From NCBI GenBank assembly GCA_028288365.1, contig JAQBNU010000089.1, positions 1-41,377 on the forward strand: a stretch of 41,377 nt of DNA, given 5' to 3'. The notes under the pieces are model-generated. The model saw nothing but the letters and a program-made list of their open reading frames with translations. It made no database searches and was not told the origin of the DNA. This DNA comes from Chitinophagaceae bacterium. GTDB lineage: Bacteria; Bacteroidota; Bacteroidia; Cytophagales; Cytophagaceae. The translations under genes and the position numbers were made by a program. Below, piece by piece: positions 8,130 through 16,904 of this stretch (its first letter is position 1; each line of letters starts with the position of its first letter).

Positions 8130-8797
8130 ATGAAACTCAATCATCTTTTTATCTTTCTTGCTTTAACTCTTATAAGTGCTTCATCTTGCAAAAAAAGGAC
8201 CGCGATCCGGTTCCTCCAGACAATGGTACTGCATATGTCATGGACACGATACTAATGGCTTCCACACAGTCAGCTCCATTATTTGAAAACTCTCTAACTT
8301 CTCCATTGCCTGACTATACAGAAGTATTCGTCGGCAGATGGTCGCATGGTGGAACGTACTACAAACATCGCTTCATTTTAAAACTGGATCTCTCTACTAT
8401 TCCACAAAGAGCTGTTATTGATTCAGCTTTCATTATTTTTTCAGGTACAGACAATGCTACATCTAGTAACGTATCTACCGGACAATACAACAACTACGGT
8501 GACAATGCTATGTTCCTAGAAAAAGTGACGGCTGCATGGGATAAACAAACAGTAGATTGGAGCAACCAACCTCTGACCACTACAGAAAACAGAGTGAACG
8601 TGGCAAACACCGGAAACACCAACAATGGTTCTGGTAAAATTCACATCAACTCTTTTGTGCAAAATTGGGTAAGTACTCCTGCCAACAACTTTGGTATGAT
8701 CTTCAAGCTACAGGATGAAACAACTGATCAATTGAGAAGAGTTCACAGCGAGTCTACACATCTACCTCATGTTAAAGTGTACTACCGCACAAACTAA
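8130..8797 (+). CDS. DNRLRE-domain lipoprotein split by a frameshift at an A7 tract
   Basis: The ATG at 8130 starts a good lipoprotein signal (MKLNHLFIFLALTLISASSC, Cys20). In that frame the protein stops after 41 residues. The body (KDRDPVPPDN and onwards) is in the -1 frame, joined at a run of seven A (8190-8196) immediately after the lipobox Cys. A -1 slip, or one extra A, gives a natural 222-aa protein with SSCKKKDRDP. The body carries the DNRLRE (disaggregatase-related) domain found in secreted proteins (RFILKLDLSTIP, WDKQTVDWSNQP, FVQNWVSTPANNFGMIFK), a beta-sandwich of probable binding function. The frame alone is open from 8072, but that reading has no signal peptide. It may be a pseudogene, a sequencing error or programmed slippage. 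Confidence 0.7.
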
Positions 8798-8830
8798 ATA
8801 CAACACACTGATATTAGATATTACAATCAA

Positions 8831-8860
8831 GGGAAGCGCACGATGCGTTCCCTTTTTTTA
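8831..8860 (+). terminator. Intrinsic terminator after the DNRLRE gene
   Basis: GGGAAGCGCA (8831-8840) pairs with TGCGTTCCC (8844-8852) with one bulged G, followed by seven T (8853-8859). Classic hairpin plus U-tract. Confidence 0.8.
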
Positions 8861-9093
8861 TGTATACAATGATAAGTATTTTACGACTGTATGGCCATTG
8901 CTACCGTGAAGTTGTAGAAAATCAAACTGTTTTCCTCTTTTCAGAATTACGATTAAGAACCTCATTAAATCAAAATCAGGTATCAATCATTCTTCCATTA
9001 ACCTGGATGATCTTTTACATGCCGAGTTAAGTAGCTATTTAGCTGGCATTATTTTCGTATGAGTAGTTTTAACTTTTATGCTGATGAAGTCCC

Positions 9094-10182
9094 ATGGATC
9101 ATTTTAAACTAAATTCCCGCAATGTAGTAGAATCCATACTTGTGCTGCTGCTCTTTATGGGTTTACTGATTGCGTTATACGATGTACTAAAAATATTTTT
9201 TGGAGTACTCACCTTCGCACTGATTTTTTCCGTTTCTTTTTCCAATGTATTTGAACGACTGGCAGCACTGCTAAAAGAACGACGTACATTCGCTGCTTGT
9301 ATTTATGTATTCGTTTTACTGACACTCATTGCACTGCCAGCTATATTGCTGGTCACAGCTTTCCAAACACATACTTCAGACTTTTCAGACTGGATGGTTA
9401 CCTTGCAAAAAAATGGTTTACCCAATTTACCTTCCTGGGTAAAAACGCTTCCCATAGTGGGGAATGAATTGCAATCTTTTTGGAACCATATACAAAGTGA
9501 TCCTAAAGTCTTTTTGCAAGAACATGCTCCACAAGCCAAATCCATGGCACATCAGTTATTGCATGGTGGTGCCGGCATATTGGGAGTAGCCTTACAATTT
9601 GTTGCCGGTATTATACTTTCTGCTTTTTTTCTTGCGGGTAGAAAACAAATGTTGAGTCCGATGAAAGCTGCCGCTCGACATTTATTCGGTGAAAAGGAAG
9701 GAACCAATTTATTAAACATTACGGAACAGGCCATCAAAGGAGTATCCATCGGTGTGATGGGTACAGCCTTCCTGACAGCAGCCATGTCATGGATTGGATT
9801 AGCGATTGCTGGTGTTCCATTTTCGATTGGCATTTCCGCACTGATCTTTTTTTTGGTGGTCATACAAGTAGGACCACTGCCGGTGTGGATTCCTCTTACC
9901 ATCTGGATGTTCGTGCAAGGATATACAGGCATGGGAATATTTATGATTATCTATGGGATAGCGGTGATCATTGTTGAAAATATTTCAAGACCCATACTCA
10001 TTGCCAAGAGCGGTAAAATACCTTTCCTTGTTTTGTTCGTCGGTGTCATTGGAGGCCTCACTGCCTGGGGATTTACAGGTATGTTCAAAGGAGCCATAGT
10101 CGTAGCCATATGTTACACGGTATTCAACTCCTGGCTAGAGAAAAAAAGCAACGGAACAAAAACAGAAGAGGAAAATAACTAA
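9094..10182 (+). CDS. AI-2E family transporter (PerM/TqsA-like permease)
   Basis: The 362-aa membrane protein has the family layout: two or three N-terminal helices, a long soluble or re-entrant middle (about residues 85-150, THTSDFSDWM to HQLLHGG), then five or so helices with the conserved VIQVGPLPVWIPLTIW and IVENISRPILIAKSGKIP-type motif followed by FVGVIGGLTAWGFTGMFKGAI. This family includes exporters of autoinducer-2 and Na+/H+ antiporters, so the name does not fix the substrate. The gene is alone on the plus strand and ends 28 nt from the convergent galM. Confidence 0.88.
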   Translation: MDHFKLNSRNVVESILVLLLFMGLLIALYDVLKIFFGVLTFALIFSVSFSNVFERLAALLKERRTFAACIYVFVLLTLIALPAILLVTAFQTHTSDFSDWMVTLQKNGLPNLPSWVKTLPIVGNELQSFWNHIQSDPKVFLQEHAPQAKSMAHQLLHGGAGILGVALQFVAGIILSAFFLAGRKQMLSPMKAAARHLFGEKEGTNLLNITEQAIKGVSIGVMGTAFLTAAMSWIGLAIAGVPFSIGISALIFFLVVIQVGPLPVWIPLTIWMFVQGYTGMGIFMIIYGIAVIIVENISRPILIAKSGKIPFLVLFVGVIGGLTAWGFTGMFKGAIVVAICYTVFNSWLEKKSNGTKTEEENN

Positions 10183-10210
10183 GAGAAAAATGATAAATAT
10201 AAATTATTGT

Positions 10211-11158
10211 TCATTCTATTCTCACGCCAAATTCAAACGTGACGGATTCTTTAGGCTCGAGAACAATCAATCCTTTTTTATTATTAAAAGCATCTGGCGC
10301 ACAAGACATGGGCTCTATAGCGATCGACAGTCGATCAGGTGGCGTATAGAGTTGGACAAAACAGTATCCTCTTTCACCGACACGCTGCCACAGTACCAGT
10401 GTCGATTGTTCTTGTTCATTAACCAGAATCGTTTCTACGATTCCTTCTCGTTGATCTATTTCAAAACAATGATCCAATTGTACATCTGCTATCAAAGTCG
10501 GTTGATCATACGTTGCATCCTGTACATAGCGGCCCGTAGGAATAAGTGATTCATCAGTATCTATGCGTTTACTAGAGGGTAATTTCAACTTCAATTCATT
10601 GATGCTTTTCCCAGTTGTAAAATAAGGATGCCAACCATCTCCTATCGGAATATCATGGTGCGATTCGTTGATCACTTTGGTACGGCAGGAGAACTGTTGT
10701 TGTTGAAAAATATAAGTAATTTCGATGCGGTAATGAAAAGGAAAACCGGCATGTGTGTTTTGATAAGTTAATCCTATAGTCAGTAAAGCAAAGTCTGTAT
10801 GTGTTTGTTCATCTATCACAACAAACGGCATATTCCAGATCAAACCATGCAAGACATGTATGTTATCGTTCTTCGAAAGGTGATAACGCTGATTGTTGAA
10901 AACATAACACCCCTCTTTGATCCTGTTGGGAAATGGGCTTAGCTTCGCTCCGCGGTAAGCATTATTTTTTTTCCCTGATAAAGCATCCAACGTTTTGTCG
11001 CCTGCAATACAATCATGTAACTGGTTGTTCCTTGATACGACCCATTCATTGAGGTTGCCGCCGTATGCAGGTATGACAGACAAGTACTCGCCTGACTGTG
11101 CATGAAACAGTTTTATTTTTTCTGTTCCTTCAAATGTTTCACGAAGAATGCTGAACAT
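10211..11158 (-). CDS. galM: Aldose 1-epimerase (galactose mutarotase)
   Basis: GalM converts beta-D-galactose to the alpha anomer used by galactokinase. The protein shows the family's beta-sandwich pattern: GGNLNEWVV, GAKLSPFPNRIKEG (conserved Asn-Arg), catalytic His in HVLHGLIWN, a second His in GDGWHPYF, and a C-terminal IAIEPMSCAPDAFNN with the catalytic Glu. Starting at 11158 gives 315 aa and a 20-nt overlap with galK; the frame is open up to 11188 (ten more residues). It is the last gene of the leftward operon. Confidence 0.87.
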   Translation of the reverse strand: MFSILRETFEGTEKIKLFHAQSGEYLSVIPAYGGNLNEWVVSRNNQLHDCIAGDKTLDALSGKKNNAYRGAKLSPFPNRIKEGCYVFNNQRYHLSKNDNIHVLHGLIWNMPFVVIDEQTHTDFALLTIGLTYQNTHAGFPFHYRIEITYIFQQQQFSCRTKVINESHHDIPIGDGWHPYFTTGKSINELKLKLPSSKRIDTDESLIPTGRYVQDATYDQPTLIADVQLDHCFEIDQREGIVETILVNEQEQSTLVLWQRVGERGYCFVQLYTPPDRLSIAIEPMSCAPDAFNNKKGLIVLEPKESVTFEFGVRIE

Positions 11159-12335
11159 TTTTAAGTACCGGGAATACTCCCGCTCCATCTACTGATTGGT
11201 ATACATTAATTTCCGTTTCCTTGTCAAAGTATTTCAAATAAGCTTGATGCATCACATCACCAAATGCGCTTACCTGATCTTCTCTGACCAGACTGATGCT
11301 GCACCCTCCGAAGCCACCGCCCATCATGCGACTGCCGAGACAAGAAGGTAGAGCAATGGCTTGTTCCACCAGGAAATCCAGTTCGGGACAACTTACTTCA
11401 TAATCGTCTCTCAACGATAAATGAGAAGAAGTCAATAAGGTGCCAAATGTTTCCAGGTCTTTTTCCGCTAGAGCATGAATAGCATCCATGACCCTTTTAT
11501 TTTCACTGATATAATGTCGTATTCTTTTTTTCTGTACCACATTTTCTATACATAGCAAATGTTTTTCTTCCAGGTCTCTGAATGTTCTTACATTCGGATC
11601 ATTCTGCTGAACGGCGCTCAGTGCTTGCTGCGTTTCCATGACCCGCTCAGAATATTTACTTCCAGCCAAGGTACGTTGCACTTTACTGTCGCAAAGCACC
11701 CAGATATATCCTGCGGTATCTGACGGAATATAACGATGGGACATCTCCATAAAATCAAGCAGCATGAAATGATTTGCTTTGGAAAATTGCGAAGCGTATT
11801 GATCCAGCAAACCACTCTTCACATGCAAGTATTGGTGTTCGACTTGCTGACACAATAAAATCAAATCCAGTTCATTTATTTTCCCACCCGACAATCGATT
11901 CAACGCATTTACAAATGCCACTTCTAATGCAGCCGAAGAAGAAACACCTGAACCAATGGGAACGTTTCCTGAAATCACCGCCTTGAATCCTGAAGTAAAC
12001 GGAACGCTGGAATAAAAAAGTTGTAAACAACCGTAGACGTATTGTTCCCACGATGTCTTCGGCTCATAAGTTGTTCCCCATTCCAACAATAGCTCTCCGT
12101 TAAAGTCTTCACTGTAAATATGAATCCATCGGTCTTCACTTGGTAAAACACTTACAGTCACCCAGCGGTTGATGGCGCAAGGCATCGACAAGCCCTGATT
12201 GTAATCGGTGTGTTCGCCAATGGTATTGATCCTTCCGGGCGCATGCGCGATGAAAGCAGGTGTTCTTTTAAAATGATTGTAAAAAACATGTTGAGCCGTT
12301 TCGAGTTGTTGAGACAATGTTTTCATATCCATCAT
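11139..12335 (-). CDS. galK: Galactokinase
   Basis: GalK phosphorylates alpha-D-galactose at C1 with ATP. It is a GHMP kinase. PGRINTIGEHTDY (residues 33-45) is the galactokinase signature, GSGVSSSAALEVAF is the phosphate-binding loop, SGLLDQYASQF carries the catalytic Asp, and RMMGGGFGGCSISLV is motif 3. The length of 398 aa is typical. I chose the start whose ATG overlaps the previous stop (TAATG, 12333-12337), indicating translational coupling; the frame extends nine codons further upstream. Gal-1-phosphate would next need GalT or a UDP-sugar pyrophosphorylase; only the latter type of gene is beside it. Confidence 0.93.
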   Translation of the reverse strand: MMDMKTLSQQLETAQHVFYNHFKRTPAFIAHAPGRINTIGEHTDYNQGLSMPCAINRWVTVSVLPSEDRWIHIYSEDFNGELLLEWGTTYEPKTSWEQYVYGCLQLFYSSVPFTSGFKAVISGNVPIGSGVSSSAALEVAFVNALNRLSGGKINELDLILLCQQVEHQYLHVKSGLLDQYASQFSKANHFMLLDFMEMSHRYIPSDTAGYIWVLCDSKVQRTLAGSKYSERVMETQQALSAVQQNDPNVRTFRDLEEKHLLCIENVVQKKRIRHYISENKRVMDAIHALAEKDLETFGTLLTSSHLSLRDDYEVSCPELDFLVEQAIALPSCLGSRMMGGGFGGCSISLVREDQVSAFGDVMHQAYLKYFDKETEINVYQSVDGAGVFPVLKNVQHSS

Positions 12336-13057
12336 TAAGAATGTAAAGTATCTTCTGCCCACTGAATATCTTCAGGCGTATTCAATCCTACCAGCTCTTT
12401 ATAATTATCAATCAATAAGGTTTCTACCTTCAGCTCATGTTTCAGAAAAATGCCGATGATGTCCGTGAGGTAATATTCCCGATTATCTTTGTCAGGCTTA
12501 ATTTCATCGAGGTAACCAAACAACTCTCTTGCTTTGAAAATGAAATGCGAAGACAATAGTTCTCGTACGAGCAATTGTTCTGCTGTTGCATTTTTTTCTT
12601 CTACACAGCCCAACAATTCACCTTGTTCATTTTTAAGCACACGAGCATAAGGCAAGTCGATAGGAAATAGAGCCGTTAAAAAAGTACAACTGGCATTGGT
12701 GTCTCGGTGATGTGCTTCCAATCGCTTGATGGTTTCAGCGGCGATCAACGGACTGTCTCCGACAAAAACAAAAACATCTTCGTTTGTCCACCTTCTAGCA
12801 TAGCGAACATGTTGCACTGCATCTGCTGTACCATGCTGTGTTTTTTGATATACGTAATGCACACCCCGACCAATGGTTTGTTTTACTTCTTCCGCTCCAT
12901 GACCTACAATCAAATAGATATCTTGTATACCTGCTTGTTTAAAACTATCTATCAGGTGCGCCACGATAGGCTTTCCCTGAAAAGGCACAATGGGTTTCGG
13001 TAGCGTCGAACGCATGCGTGTTCCCTTACCAGCTGCCAATAGTATAGCGATCGACAT
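12335..13057 (-). CDS. Sugar-phosphate nucleotidyltransferase (GlmU N-domain-like)
   Basis: This 240-aa protein is a single NTP-transferase domain. LLAAGKGTRMRSTLPKP (residues 6-22) binds the nucleotide, QHGTADAV contacts uracil in GlmU-type enzymes, VFVGDSPLI holds the Mg-binding Asp, and EYYLTDII is a conserved late motif. It lacks the left-handed beta-helix acetyltransferase half of bifunctional GlmU. GlmU-like enzymes make UDP-GlcNAc, but within a galK-galM operon it may activate galactose 1-phosphate to UDP-galactose. It starts 33 nt after the hydrolase gene and overlaps galK by one base. The fold is sure; the substrate is inference. Confidence 0.85.
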   Translation of the reverse strand: MSIAILLAAGKGTRMRSTLPKPIVPFQGKPIVAHLIDSFKQAGIQDIYLIVGHGAEEVKQTIGRGVHYVYQKTQHGTADAVQHVRYARRWTNEDVFVFVGDSPLIAAETIKRLEAHHRDTNASCTFLTALFPIDLPYARVLKNEQGELLGCVEEKNATAEQLLVRELLSSHFIFKARELFGYLDEIKPDKDNREYYLTDIIGIFLKHELKVETLLIDNYKELVGLNTPEDIQWAEDTLHS

Positions 13058-13090
13058 GTTTAGACTTTGTGTGTTTAAATAAAACTATTT

Positions 13091-14110
13091 TTATTTCTTC
13101 TTTGACAAATGCATGACTTCTTCCAAAAACTTACCAGTTTCTATTTCTACCTGCTGTGTATGTGCTGTCCAATAAGACGAAGCAATGACATGAAAACCGG
13201 CTTGCGGAAAACTTACTTTACGCTTGAGTGCAGCAGGAGTACCCAGTTGATCATACATCTGCAGCATGCGTGGCACAGACACTACATCGTCCTGATGTTT
13301 GTTATCTTTGTAATAATATCCCATGAAGACCGGTTGATGAACGGCTTTAAATGTTTTCTCTTTCATCGTAGCCTGCAATAATTGTTGTAATTGTACCAAC
13401 GCTTCGATGCGGTATTTAGTGTTCCAATATTGTTGTGCCGCATCAGGTGCATCGAAACGATAATAGCGATCGCCAACGATTGTTCTTGCCAATTGCAATC
13501 CCCAGGGTTGTGTCAATAGAAATGCTTTGTCATCGTAGAGCGCAATGTTGGGTGAATACAAAATCAAAGCGGCAATAGACGTATCGGCACCAGCCAGTAA
13601 CAAAGAAAGCGTTCCTCCGGTAGAGGTTGACATCAGAATAACACGTTCTCCCAACTGTCGACCAATGGCGACGGCTTCTTTGGTGGAAGCGACAAGTTGT
13701 GTGGCTGTCATTTTTAACAAAGGTTCTTCTTCCTGCAATCCATGAGCATATAACCTGGATAAAAACAAATTGCATCCATAACGTTGTGCGATGTGCTCAT
13801 GAACAGGATATCCTTCGGCCTGTGAAGCGGAAAAACCATGCAGGTAGACAATGGCATAAGGCGTTTTTTGCTTGTGTTGGGAATCGGCCCAAATGATCCT
13901 GGCTTCGTTGTCTGGCTTGAGATGAATGATTTTTTTTTCTTCTTTATTGATCTCCTTTTCTAATTGTTCGGGCTGTAAAAATAATTCCGAAGGAACAGGT
14001 GCACTGCTTACAAACGAATGAGGAGGACGGGGTCCCATGAGAAATACCAATAAAAAAAGTATCAGCAGTACTCCCATCCATTTCAAATACTTTATTCCGC
14101 GTGACATCAC
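13091..14110 (-). CDS. Membrane-anchored alpha/beta hydrolase
   Basis: An N-terminal signal-anchor (about residues 8-25, WMGVLLILFLLVFLMG) precedes a hydrolase domain with the oxyanion strand YLHGFSASQ, a nucleophile elbow MSTSTGG (Ser in S-T-S-T-G, where Gly is usual at the first position) and a late GFHVI with the likely catalytic His. The substrate is unknown; the domain looks like an esterase or lipase working outside the membrane. It is the first gene of the leftward operon with the galactose genes, so a link to sugar esters is possible but unproven. Confidence 0.75.
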   Translation of the reverse strand: MMSRGIKYLKWMGVLLILFLLVFLMGPRPPHSFVSSAPVPSELFLQPEQLEKEINKEEKKIIHLKPDNEARIIWADSQHKQKTPYAIVYLHGFSASQAEGYPVHEHIAQRYGCNLFLSRLYAHGLQEEEPLLKMTATQLVASTKEAVAIGRQLGERVILMSTSTGGTLSLLLAGADTSIAALILYSPNIALYDDKAFLLTQPWGLQLARTIVGDRYYRFDAPDAAQQYWNTKYRIEALVQLQQLLQATMKEKTFKAVHQPVFMGYYYKDNKHQDDVVSVPRMLQMYDQLGTPAALKRKVSFPQAGFHVIASSYWTAHTQQVEIETGKFLEEVMHLSKKK

Positions 14111-14220
14111 ACAGTTAGTTAATCAAAAAAAAACGCTTGTGAAATAATGGCATATTAAGGTATTGTTAACAAAAGAGACGAAAACCAAAACGAATCCGGA
14201 CCTCGTCTCTTTCTGTTGAG

Positions 14221-14745
14221 TTAACTGTCAAAAGGTCCCTGTACATCGTCTTTTACATAATTGAATTTATACGCAAGAATGGCGAAGATCACAACTAAAA
14301 TTAAAATCGCAATCGCACCAATGCTCAAACATTTGTAAAAGCGCGCGTCCTTCTTTTGTTTGTAATGTCTGATGGCACTTAACAACAACATTTCTGCTTT
14401 CGCTTTGGTATAGGTGGATTTCAATGCAAAACCGTGTACCCCTTTTCTGACCTGATCCAACATGAGTTCCAGTTTTTCTTCTCCTGAAAACAACACAATT
14501 TCCGAATCAGGAGTAAGCTCTTTCAACCGAAATAACAATTGTGTTTCTGATTGCATGGCAGCTGCATCGTGTTTAAGTTCTGCATCCAGAAAAATAACAA
14601 CGGGATTCAAGTCCTTCAATCGACTGATAAAAATTTCTGCGTCGGTAAACACATGAATAGTATAATCGGAATATCCTTTCAAATGTTCCTTGATTAAATT
14701 CGCATGATTGGCATCTGTATCAAGTAAAATAATGTTATAGTTCAT
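14221..14745 (-). CDS. Receiver (REC) domain protein with C-terminal membrane anchor
   Basis: Residues 1-125 form a response-regulator receiver: acidic pair Asp9/Asp11 (LLDTD), phospho-acceptor Asp54 (IFLDAEL), Ser87 (LFSG) and Lys109 (ALKST), all at the expected places. No output domain follows. Instead, a basic stretch (RHYKQKKDARFYK) leads into one transmembrane helix (about 140-161, IAILILVVIFAILAYKF) and a 12-residue tail. The receiver should therefore sit in the cytoplasm, tethered to the inner membrane. No histidine kinase is adjacent, so it may be fed by a distant kinase. The layout is unusual. Confidence 0.8.
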   Translation of the reverse strand: MNYNIILLDTDANHANLIKEHLKGYSDYTIHVFTDAEIFISRLKDLNPVVIFLDAELKHDAAAMQSETQLLFRLKELTPDSEIVLFSGEEKLELMLDQVRKGVHGFALKSTYTKAKAEMLLLSAIRHYKQKKDARFYKCLSIGAIAILILVVIFAILAYKFNYVKDDVQGPFDS

Positions 14746-14885
14746 AGTAGCTTATTTTTGTTGGCTCATGAATATATTAAATTAAAAACAGATTAGTCTA
14801 TTTTAGGGAAAGCAAAAATTAAATGAATGAATGGATAGTTCCTCTTCATAATCTTCTTATTTTTAATTTTAAACCCAACGACTCC

Positions 14886-15263
14886 ATGAAACTCTTTTCT
14901 CAATTGATGATCGCCTTTGTTGCCCTTGAACATCTATACATCTTATGGATGGAAATGTTTGCCTGGGAAACCAGAGGAAAAAAAGTATTTAAAAACGCAT
15001 TGCCAGAGGAAATGTTTAAACCCACAAAAGGGCTTGCTGCCAACCAAGGTTTATACAATGGCTTTCTCTCTGCCGGCCTTATCTGGACATTCTTTATCAC
15101 AGACACCATCTGGCAGGCCAACATCGCGACATTTTTCCTCAGCTGTGTAATAATTGCCGGACTATATGGGGCATATTCTGCCGATAAAAAAATATTCTTT
15201 GTACAAGCATTGCCTGCTCTGGTAGCTTTGGCTGTTACTTTAATGGCTTGTTGCGACGTCTAA
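14886..15263 (+). CDS. DUF1304 family membrane protein
   Basis: A 125-aa protein with four predicted helices. The family's hallmarks are present: VALEHLYILWMEMFAW near the N-terminus, then the KGLAANQGLYNGFLSAGLIW stretch. The ATG at 14886 matches the family length; the frame is open upstream to 14823. The function of DUF1304 proteins is unknown; they are small inner-membrane proteins. A clean terminator follows. Confidence 0.88.
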   Translation: MKLFSQLMIAFVALEHLYILWMEMFAWETRGKKVFKNALPEEMFKPTKGLAANQGLYNGFLSAGLIWTFFITDTIWQANIATFFLSCVIIAGLYGAYSADKKIFFVQALPALVALAVTLMACCDV

Positions 15264-15287
15264 TCTGCAAAACACTCAGCCCAATGC

Positions 15288-15318
15288 AAAAACTCGCTAG
15301 ACACAGCGAGTTTTTTTT
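15288..15318 (+). terminator. Intrinsic terminator after the DUF1304 gene
   Basis: ACTCGCT (15292-15298) pairs with AGCGAGT (15305-15311), extended by A/T pairs, followed by a run of T. Confidence 0.85.
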
Positions 15319-15424
15319 ATCCCACTTTGTACTTATACATCAGGCATGGTTGTTGGAATTTACCTACATGCGAATCCACCGATTGGATTGGCATTCTTAG
15401 ATTCACCTCCATAAAAACAAGATC

Positions 15425-16096
15425 ATGAAAAAAACACTTTTCTCTACAGCCATTGCTTCACTGGTATTCATGGCATCATGCCAACACGCAGAAGAAAAAA
15501 AGACCACCGAAGAAACATCCGCTGCAAAAGATTCCTCCACCGTTGAAGACCTAGAGTTTACCACCGTAGAAGTAGAAGAGAGCGCTTCCGACATTCAGTT
15601 TATAGAGGCACTCCATCTCTTTAAAGAAAAAAAGAATGAGTCTTCCGCTATGTACATTGAAAAAGGCATTGAAGCTTATAAAAAGGAAACCGCTCACGCC
15701 AAAGGAGAATTGAAAGCTACGGCCGAAGCCAATGTAGCTGCATTGCAAATGCTCGCAGGAAAAGTAAAGAAGAATGAAGTGAAAGATGCGACTGAACTGG
15801 AACTACAATTTGAAAAAGCAGAACGCATTGTAGCGCATACTATCATGTATACAGTGGAAGATATTGCTATAGTACCAGATACTGTTTCTCAGTCTGAGCG
15901 GTATTTTTCCAACGCCCTGGCTCATTTAAAATCAGTCGTTCACAAGGATAAATCCAAAGCTAAAAAAGAAGGCGAAGAATTGGAAGCTCAGGGAGATAAA
16001 ATTGAAGACAGGCTGAAAGCCAAGCAAAACGTGGCTGCCAAGGATATCAAAGACTTCTACGCCAAATCCAAAAAATGGATAGAAGCCCGTATTTAA
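15425..16096 (+). CDS. Helical lipoprotein of unknown function
   Basis: A lipoprotein signal (KKTLFSTAIASLVFMASC, Cys18) is followed by a low-complexity acidic and Thr-rich linker to about residue 55, then a long alpha-helical region rich in Lys, Glu and Ala (for example AKGELKATAEANVAALQMLAGKVKK). The pattern resembles small periplasmic helical bundles rather than an enzyme. I do not recognise the family. It is monocistronic with a terminator after it. Confidence 0.65.
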   Translation: MKKTLFSTAIASLVFMASCQHAEEKKTTEETSAAKDSSTVEDLEFTTVEVEESASDIQFIEALHLFKEKKNESSAMYIEKGIEAYKKETAHAKGELKATAEANVAALQMLAGKVKKNEVKDATELELQFEKAERIVAHTIMYTVEDIAIVPDTVSQSERYFSNALAHLKSVVHKDKSKAKKEGEELEAQGDKIEDRLKAKQNVAAKDIKDFYAKSKKWIEARI

Positions 16097-16121
16097 TACT
16101 TTAAATAAAAAACCTATTTAA

Positions 16122-16157
16122 AAAAACGTTCCATGTTTCATCGTGGAATGTTTTTTT
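16122..16157 (+). terminator. Intrinsic terminator
   Basis: AAAAACGTTCCA pairs with TGGAATGTTTTT (one G-U), followed by more T, after the lipoprotein stop. Confidence 0.8.
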
Positions 16158-16209
16158 ATTTATATTAACTCTTAATGAGCCCTTTGCTCAGTGAAACAAA
16201 GTCAATGAC

Positions 16210-16899
16210 ATGAGCGTAACACCATCCTTTTACTATTTACTCATCAGTCTTACCCTTTCTTTTCAGGGAGTCGCACAGCATTATACGTTTGCATTTACCA
16301 ATGCAAGAAACCGTCAACCGATCAATGACATAAAAGTCAATGTTAATCTAGGTATAGCTGATTATGCAGATCCGTCGCTGGTATATCATCCAAAAAAAAG
16401 AATCTATTCTTATACCAGACATTCACACCATCATACGCCTTTAAAAATATCCATCTTTCCTCCTGACTATTATTTTCCAGGAGTCAATATTGGTGGAGCC
16501 ATCATACTGCATGAAGATTATTCCTCGGTATATGATTTTCATCTGGAAGTACTTCCCACCATAAAAATAAACCTGGTAAAAAAAGAAAGCGACATCATTG
16601 TTATTGGTGTCAAAGTACCGAATACGAGTTGCGATGACATTGAAAAAAAATTGTATTTGCATAACATTAAACAATACGATCAATGGTCTTGTTATCCATT
16701 AGATAACAATTGGTCTGCATTGAGTTTTACTATGGACGAAAGCAATCAGGTACTTTATGCAGTATTGGAAGACTGTATATACCTTGATCTTTTCTTTACA
16801 GATGAAACCATCCGAGAAGAAAAAATCAAAATCAACAGAGATACTAAAGAGGTTACGATTGTGATCAATCACGACTATAGCAGTTTGCTCGTCAAATAA
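16210..16899 (+). CDS. Secreted hypothetical protein, 229 aa
   Basis: The N-terminus is a signal peptide (YYLLISLTLSFQGVAQ, cleavage after VAQ). The body is Tyr- and His-rich with a beta-strand rhythm (YHPKKRIYSYTRHSHHH, then a late NRDTKEVTIVI), suggesting one or two beta-sandwich domains. No family recognised. The YcxB-like gene begins 5 nt after its stop, so they are likely co-transcribed. Confidence 0.6.
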   Translation: MSVTPSFYYLLISLTLSFQGVAQHYTFAFTNARNRQPINDIKVNVNLGIADYADPSLVYHPKKRIYSYTRHSHHHTPLKISIFPPDYYFPGVNIGGAIILHEDYSSVYDFHLEVLPTIKINLVKKESDIIVIGVKVPNTSCDDIEKKLYLHNIKQYDQWSCYPLDNNWSALSFTMDESNQVLYAVLEDCIYLDLFFTDETIREEKIKINRDTKEVTIVINHDYSSLLVK

Positions 16900-16904
16900 A
16901 AACC

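Noticed and set aside
8900..9060. Imperfect dyad (TGCCGAGTTAA against TTAGCTGGCA) upstream of the AI-2E permease
   Set aside because: Too many mismatches to call an operator or terminator.
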